NCBI GenBank assembly: GCA_031270945.1
Contig: JAISWZ010000649.1
Span: 1 to 64,000, forward strand
Length of the DNA: 64,000 nucleotides
Origin: Clostridiales bacterium
Lineage (GTDB): Bacteria; Bacillota; Clostridia; Lachnospirales; WQUN01
Direction of reading: 5' to 3'
Shown here: positions 60,969-64,000 of the stretch, one piece after another
Numbering within the stretch: position 1 is the first letter of the stretch
How the letters are laid out: every line of letters starts with the position of its first letter
Position numbers and translations under genes: made by a program
The notes under the pieces: generated by a model
Told to the model about the DNA's origin: nothing
What the model saw: the letters and a program-made list of their open reading frames with translations, nothing else
Database searches by the model: none

Positions 60969-61078
60969 TTTTTTGGGGCGCTGGGGTTTGGGTTTTTGGG
61001 ACGTTGGTTTTATTGGTTTTTGGGGTTTTCGTTTTTTGTTGTTTTTGTTTTTGGTTTTTGTTTTTTTGATTTTGCTTT
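60969..61078. repeat. T/G-only low-complexity tract
   Basis: GGGGTTTGGGTTTTTGGG...GTTTTTTGTTGTTTTTGTTTTTGG. Confidence 0.9.
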
Positions 61079-61113
61079 GTTCTCGCTCTTTTATACCTTT
61101 GGAGGATAAAATT

Positions 61114-62640
61114 TTGGAGCCATTCATTCACACATTCCATGGGACAAGCTGGATCGATCGAGACTTGGAAAAGCGCCTAACGACCTCTTGGGCGTTCGAC
61201 GTGAATCGTGCCGGATACTGGATCAAAGGGCTAAGCCAGATTGGCAAAACATCTCTTCTTCAGAGATTTGGCGCCACCAACTTCACACGGGTTTTCATCG
61301 CGGATCTGTCGAATACAGACACAAGGGAAAGACTTGAGTTTTGCTTCAGCCAAGCTTCGATGATTCACAGCGGCCCAGGATTTGAAACGCGGTTCGCAGA
61401 CAAAGTGTTCAAACAATGCTTTCCCGATTTTCAAAACACTGCTGACGAGCTGATAATTATAGACGAAATCCAGGAGTCCATAACAATTCACAATTACGCC
61501 AAGTTTATCGTTAGAGAACTGAAAGCAAAAATTGCTTTTTGCGGGAGCTTCATGGGGGATCTGGAGTGGCAGTTGGATCTTGGCGGTGAATCCATCCACT
61601 TTCCGATTGGGGATGTCGCTTGCTTTGACGCAGCGCCAGTGACCTATAGAGAGTTTTTGTCTTCTCTCAGATCTGTAGAACGCTATAATAACGCTCTTGA
61701 CTTTCTAGGCGTAAAAGCAGCGGATCATGAAAAAGAAATTTTGCTCAGCGCCAAAGAGAGCTTCGATCTCTTCTTTGAGCTTGGCGGATTTCCCAAGCCT
61801 CTTTCGTTAAGCGAAACTCACGCAATTGATTTATCGGTAGCGCAAGACGAATTGTTTAGCGTTTTGAACGCGCAAATCGATAGAATGTACGAAAAAACGA
61901 AGGAAATAAAAACTGGAAATGTGCTGGCCTTAGATGACTGGCGTTTGCTAGTCGGATACATAACACAAGCTGTTATCCTCGGCAAGGATCCGGAGGACTT
62001 GTCAAATTTAAAGTTGCTTCCGGAGCAAGAGCAAGCCCTTGGTGCCATATTAGAAGAGACAGTTGTCCGCCTTATAAACTGGATGGTAGACAGCTGTGTT
62101 TTAGCGTATATGCGTGTCTACGATCAGAACCGGAGAAACTCAACCACAAGTCAAAAGCTGATATTTGCAAGCTGCGAAATGCTTCGCTGTTACGCAAGCC
62201 TTTGCGAAAGCGTGGAAACCGCGCTGGCCGCCAAATCGCTTGAATCCGAAATCTTCGTTTACAGCGAACTGCGCTCGCTGATATTGTTGAGCAAATTTAA
62301 GGATATCAGCTTGCCAATCCGAGCCTATGTCCGCAGAGACGGAAACGCGCTCATAGAAACAGCCTTCGCTTTCAACACCAAGTCAGGGGCTCGTGTTTCC
62401 CTTGAAGTCAAAGCGCCCTCGGAAAAAGGGATTTCAGGCAGCCAATCGCTTGAAGTCACTGGCGCTGAATATTCGATCACTTTCTGCGAAGGCCTGGGAC
62501 ATATCCATGACAAGGCTATCTCAATACCAATGTATCATATTGACAGGCTTCCGGCAATAATAGATATCATTGACACAGCCCACGCTCGCCATGTGAGCTT
62601 GGAGAAGAGCTATGAATTGCATGCTCAGTTGCAAGATTAG
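61114..62640 (+). CDS. AAA ATPase (DUF4143/AAA_14-like), diverged from the array
   Basis: GYWIKGLSQIGKTSLLQRFG Walker A, ELIIIDEIQES Walker B, FCGSFMGDLEW, YREFLSSL, SLEVKAPSEKG; TTG start 61114 after GGAGG. Confidence 0.85.
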   Translation: MEPFIHTFHGTSWIDRDLEKRLTTSWAFDVNRAGYWIKGLSQIGKTSLLQRFGATNFTRVFIADLSNTDTRERLEFCFSQASMIHSGPGFETRFADKVFKQCFPDFQNTADELIIIDEIQESITIHNYAKFIVRELKAKIAFCGSFMGDLEWQLDLGGESIHFPIGDVACFDAAPVTYREFLSSLRSVERYNNALDFLGVKAADHEKEILLSAKESFDLFFELGGFPKPLSLSETHAIDLSVAQDELFSVLNAQIDRMYEKTKEIKTGNVLALDDWRLLVGYITQAVILGKDPEDLSNLKLLPEQEQALGAILEETVVRLINWMVDSCVLAYMRVYDQNRRNSTTSQKLIFASCEMLRCYASLCESVETALAAKSLESEIFVYSELRSLILLSKFKDISLPIRAYVRRDGNALIETAFAFNTKSGARVSLEVKAPSEKGISGSQSLEVTGAEYSITFCEGLGHIHDKAISIPMYHIDRLPAIIDIIDTAHARHVSLEKSYELHAQLQD

Positions 62641-62936
62641 AAGGCCGGGAGGGCAGACTCGATTGGGGTAGGCCCTCTCGTTACTCGGTTCATATTGCAG
62701 TATACTTAACATTCTATGTAATGCTGCGTGTGCTTTGCATCTCTAATCCTCCCCCTCTTTCAAAAGCTAGACCCATTGCCGCCTCTGAGTTGAAGCGGAA
62801 CTGGTTAATTCCGCCTGGCATGCCATATCCCATAATTTGTTCTTCATACTGTAATAGAACGCAAGAAACCCGCGTTATTGTTGCGAATGCACCCTCTCGC
62901 CATGGACAGATATCGATATATCGCTTATCAATTAAA

Positions 62937-62961
62937 GAGCCCCCTGCATGGGGGCTCTCGG
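62937..62961. terminator. Hairpin between convergent genes
   Basis: GAGCCCCCTGCATGGGGGCTC. Confidence 0.7.
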
Positions 62962-62983
62962 GCAAGTTCCAATCATTTCATCT

Positions 62984-64000
62984 CTAAAACCCTTCCAAAA
63001 TATCCAGCGCTCCAGTAGCGTAAGGATTGAAAGCGTATATGTTCTGCTCTTCCCCATTCTCATAAACCAGGACGCTGTTGCTGTACTTGTCAACCCATAA
63101 AGATGTGCCTGACGCTCCTTTGAAAAAGTAAAACCTGTCATTGCCGCTTGTCACGCCAAGGCTGGAAATGGTGTACCGCTGGCTGTCCTGCAATGAGGCG
63201 GAAGCGGGCTTCTGGCTCAAGGGTTCCATCTTCGCCAGATACTTTTCCTCATACGCGTCAGCAAGCTCCTGCTTGACCAATTCAACCGCCGCGCTCTCGT
63301 CCATGGCGATTGCTGTTTCAGGATACCTGCTTACTATGGCATGCGGCATCCCAGTTACGTATCCAGCGCCTCCTTCGCCTCCATCTGACCATTCCACGCT
63401 GCAGCTGAGAGACTCAGCTATAAATCTCAACGGCACGTATGTATATCCGCCTATGATCCTGGGCGCAACGTCTATCTGAATTTCCTTGCCGTCAAGCTGC
63501 GGGCTTGTGCTTCCTATTACCAGAGTGATCATGTGATCACCGTCATTGATTGTGACAGTGCTAGTTTTCTCATCCCATCCAACAGTCGCGCCTAAAGTTT
63601 CAGAGATTAGCCTAAGCGGCACAAGGCTTCTCCCGCTCTCAAGAGTGACGTTGGCGTTTTTTATGATCGAGCCGTTGATGAAAAGCCCCGTGAATCCGCC
63701 TGGAAAAGACTCCACCGATCCGTCAGAGTACCTCACTTGGGGCGGAGTCATGTTTCCCATAATAGTTACTCCAGCAAGATTTGTTTCAGGTGCCTTAACC
63801 TGGTTGTAGTCATAGTTCTCAACTATCCCGCCAAAGTTGTCAAGCCCAGGCTCCACCCCTGCCGCCGTATAATAGGTTCCGCTGAATATCGCGCCTGTAG
63901 CCTTGTTGAAAAGAACTGTTGTCTTCACTTCAGGAATCCCGAAAACATAGTATCCGCCAAGATCGGGCATAGACTCGAATTGCAGTGCCCTGACCTCTTT
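62984..64000 (-). CDS. Copper amine oxidase-like stalk-domain protein (partial, runs off window)
   Basis: GRSLVPLRLISETLGATVGWDEKTSTVTIND and GGYTYVPLRFIAESLSCSVEW; open upstream of 63970 to the window edge. Confidence 0.88.
   Translation of the reverse strand, partial: KEVRALQFESMPDLGGYYVFGIPEVKTTVLFNKATGAIFSGTYYTAAGVEPGLDNFGGIVENYDYNQVKAPETNLAGVTIMGNMTPPQVRYSDGSVESFPGGFTGLFINGSIIKNANVTLESGRSLVPLRLISETLGATVGWDEKTSTVTINDGDHMITLVIGSTSPQLDGKEIQIDVAPRIIGGYTYVPLRFIAESLSCSVEWSDGGEGGAGYVTGMPHAIVSRYPETAIAMDESAAVELVKQELADAYEEKYLAKMEPLSQKPASASLQDSQRYTISSLGVTSGNDRFYFFKGASGTSLWVDKYSNSVLVYENGEEQNIYAFNPYATGALDILEGF

Overview
64 kb of bacterial chromosome, probably Bacillota/Clostridia-like (inferred from strong GGAGG Shine-Dalgarno sites and family content; not proven). 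Conventional content: a TetR regulator with a divergent PanE/ApbA-like reductase; guaA and guaB; a phosphoglucomutase; a metallophosphoesterase lipoprotein; a sulfatase plus anaerobic sulfatase maturase; a MATE exporter; a CbiK-type cobaltochelatase; a dpp/opp-type ABC operon; an MBL-fold hydrolase; a radical SAM protein; and a copper-amine-oxidase-like stalk protein cut by the window edge. Accessory content: three zinc-ribbon/Sel1 proteins, six tandem paralogs of a ~180-aa YbjN-like protein, six tandem AAA ATPases of DUF4143-like architecture with a seventh diverged relative, a GHKL ATPase, an XRE regulator, and a DUF4132 giant protein next to a possible beta-grasp partner. The strongest non-gene signal is a family of about 20 intergenic hairpin elements of ~100-160 bp with GAGCATATCCCAAAATT...AATTTTGGGATATGCAC ends. 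Many are flanked by TAA/TTA duplications, one is nested in another, and several carry smaller hairpin modules. Other notable signals are a dnaX-like A AAA AAG slippery heptamer that would join two HTH reading frames, a truncated second sulfatase, three independent gene-tail duplications, a candidate small RNA, and a probable ATT start codon. No tRNA, rRNA, CRISPR array or intact transposase was recognised. All calls come from reading the sequence; no searches were run.
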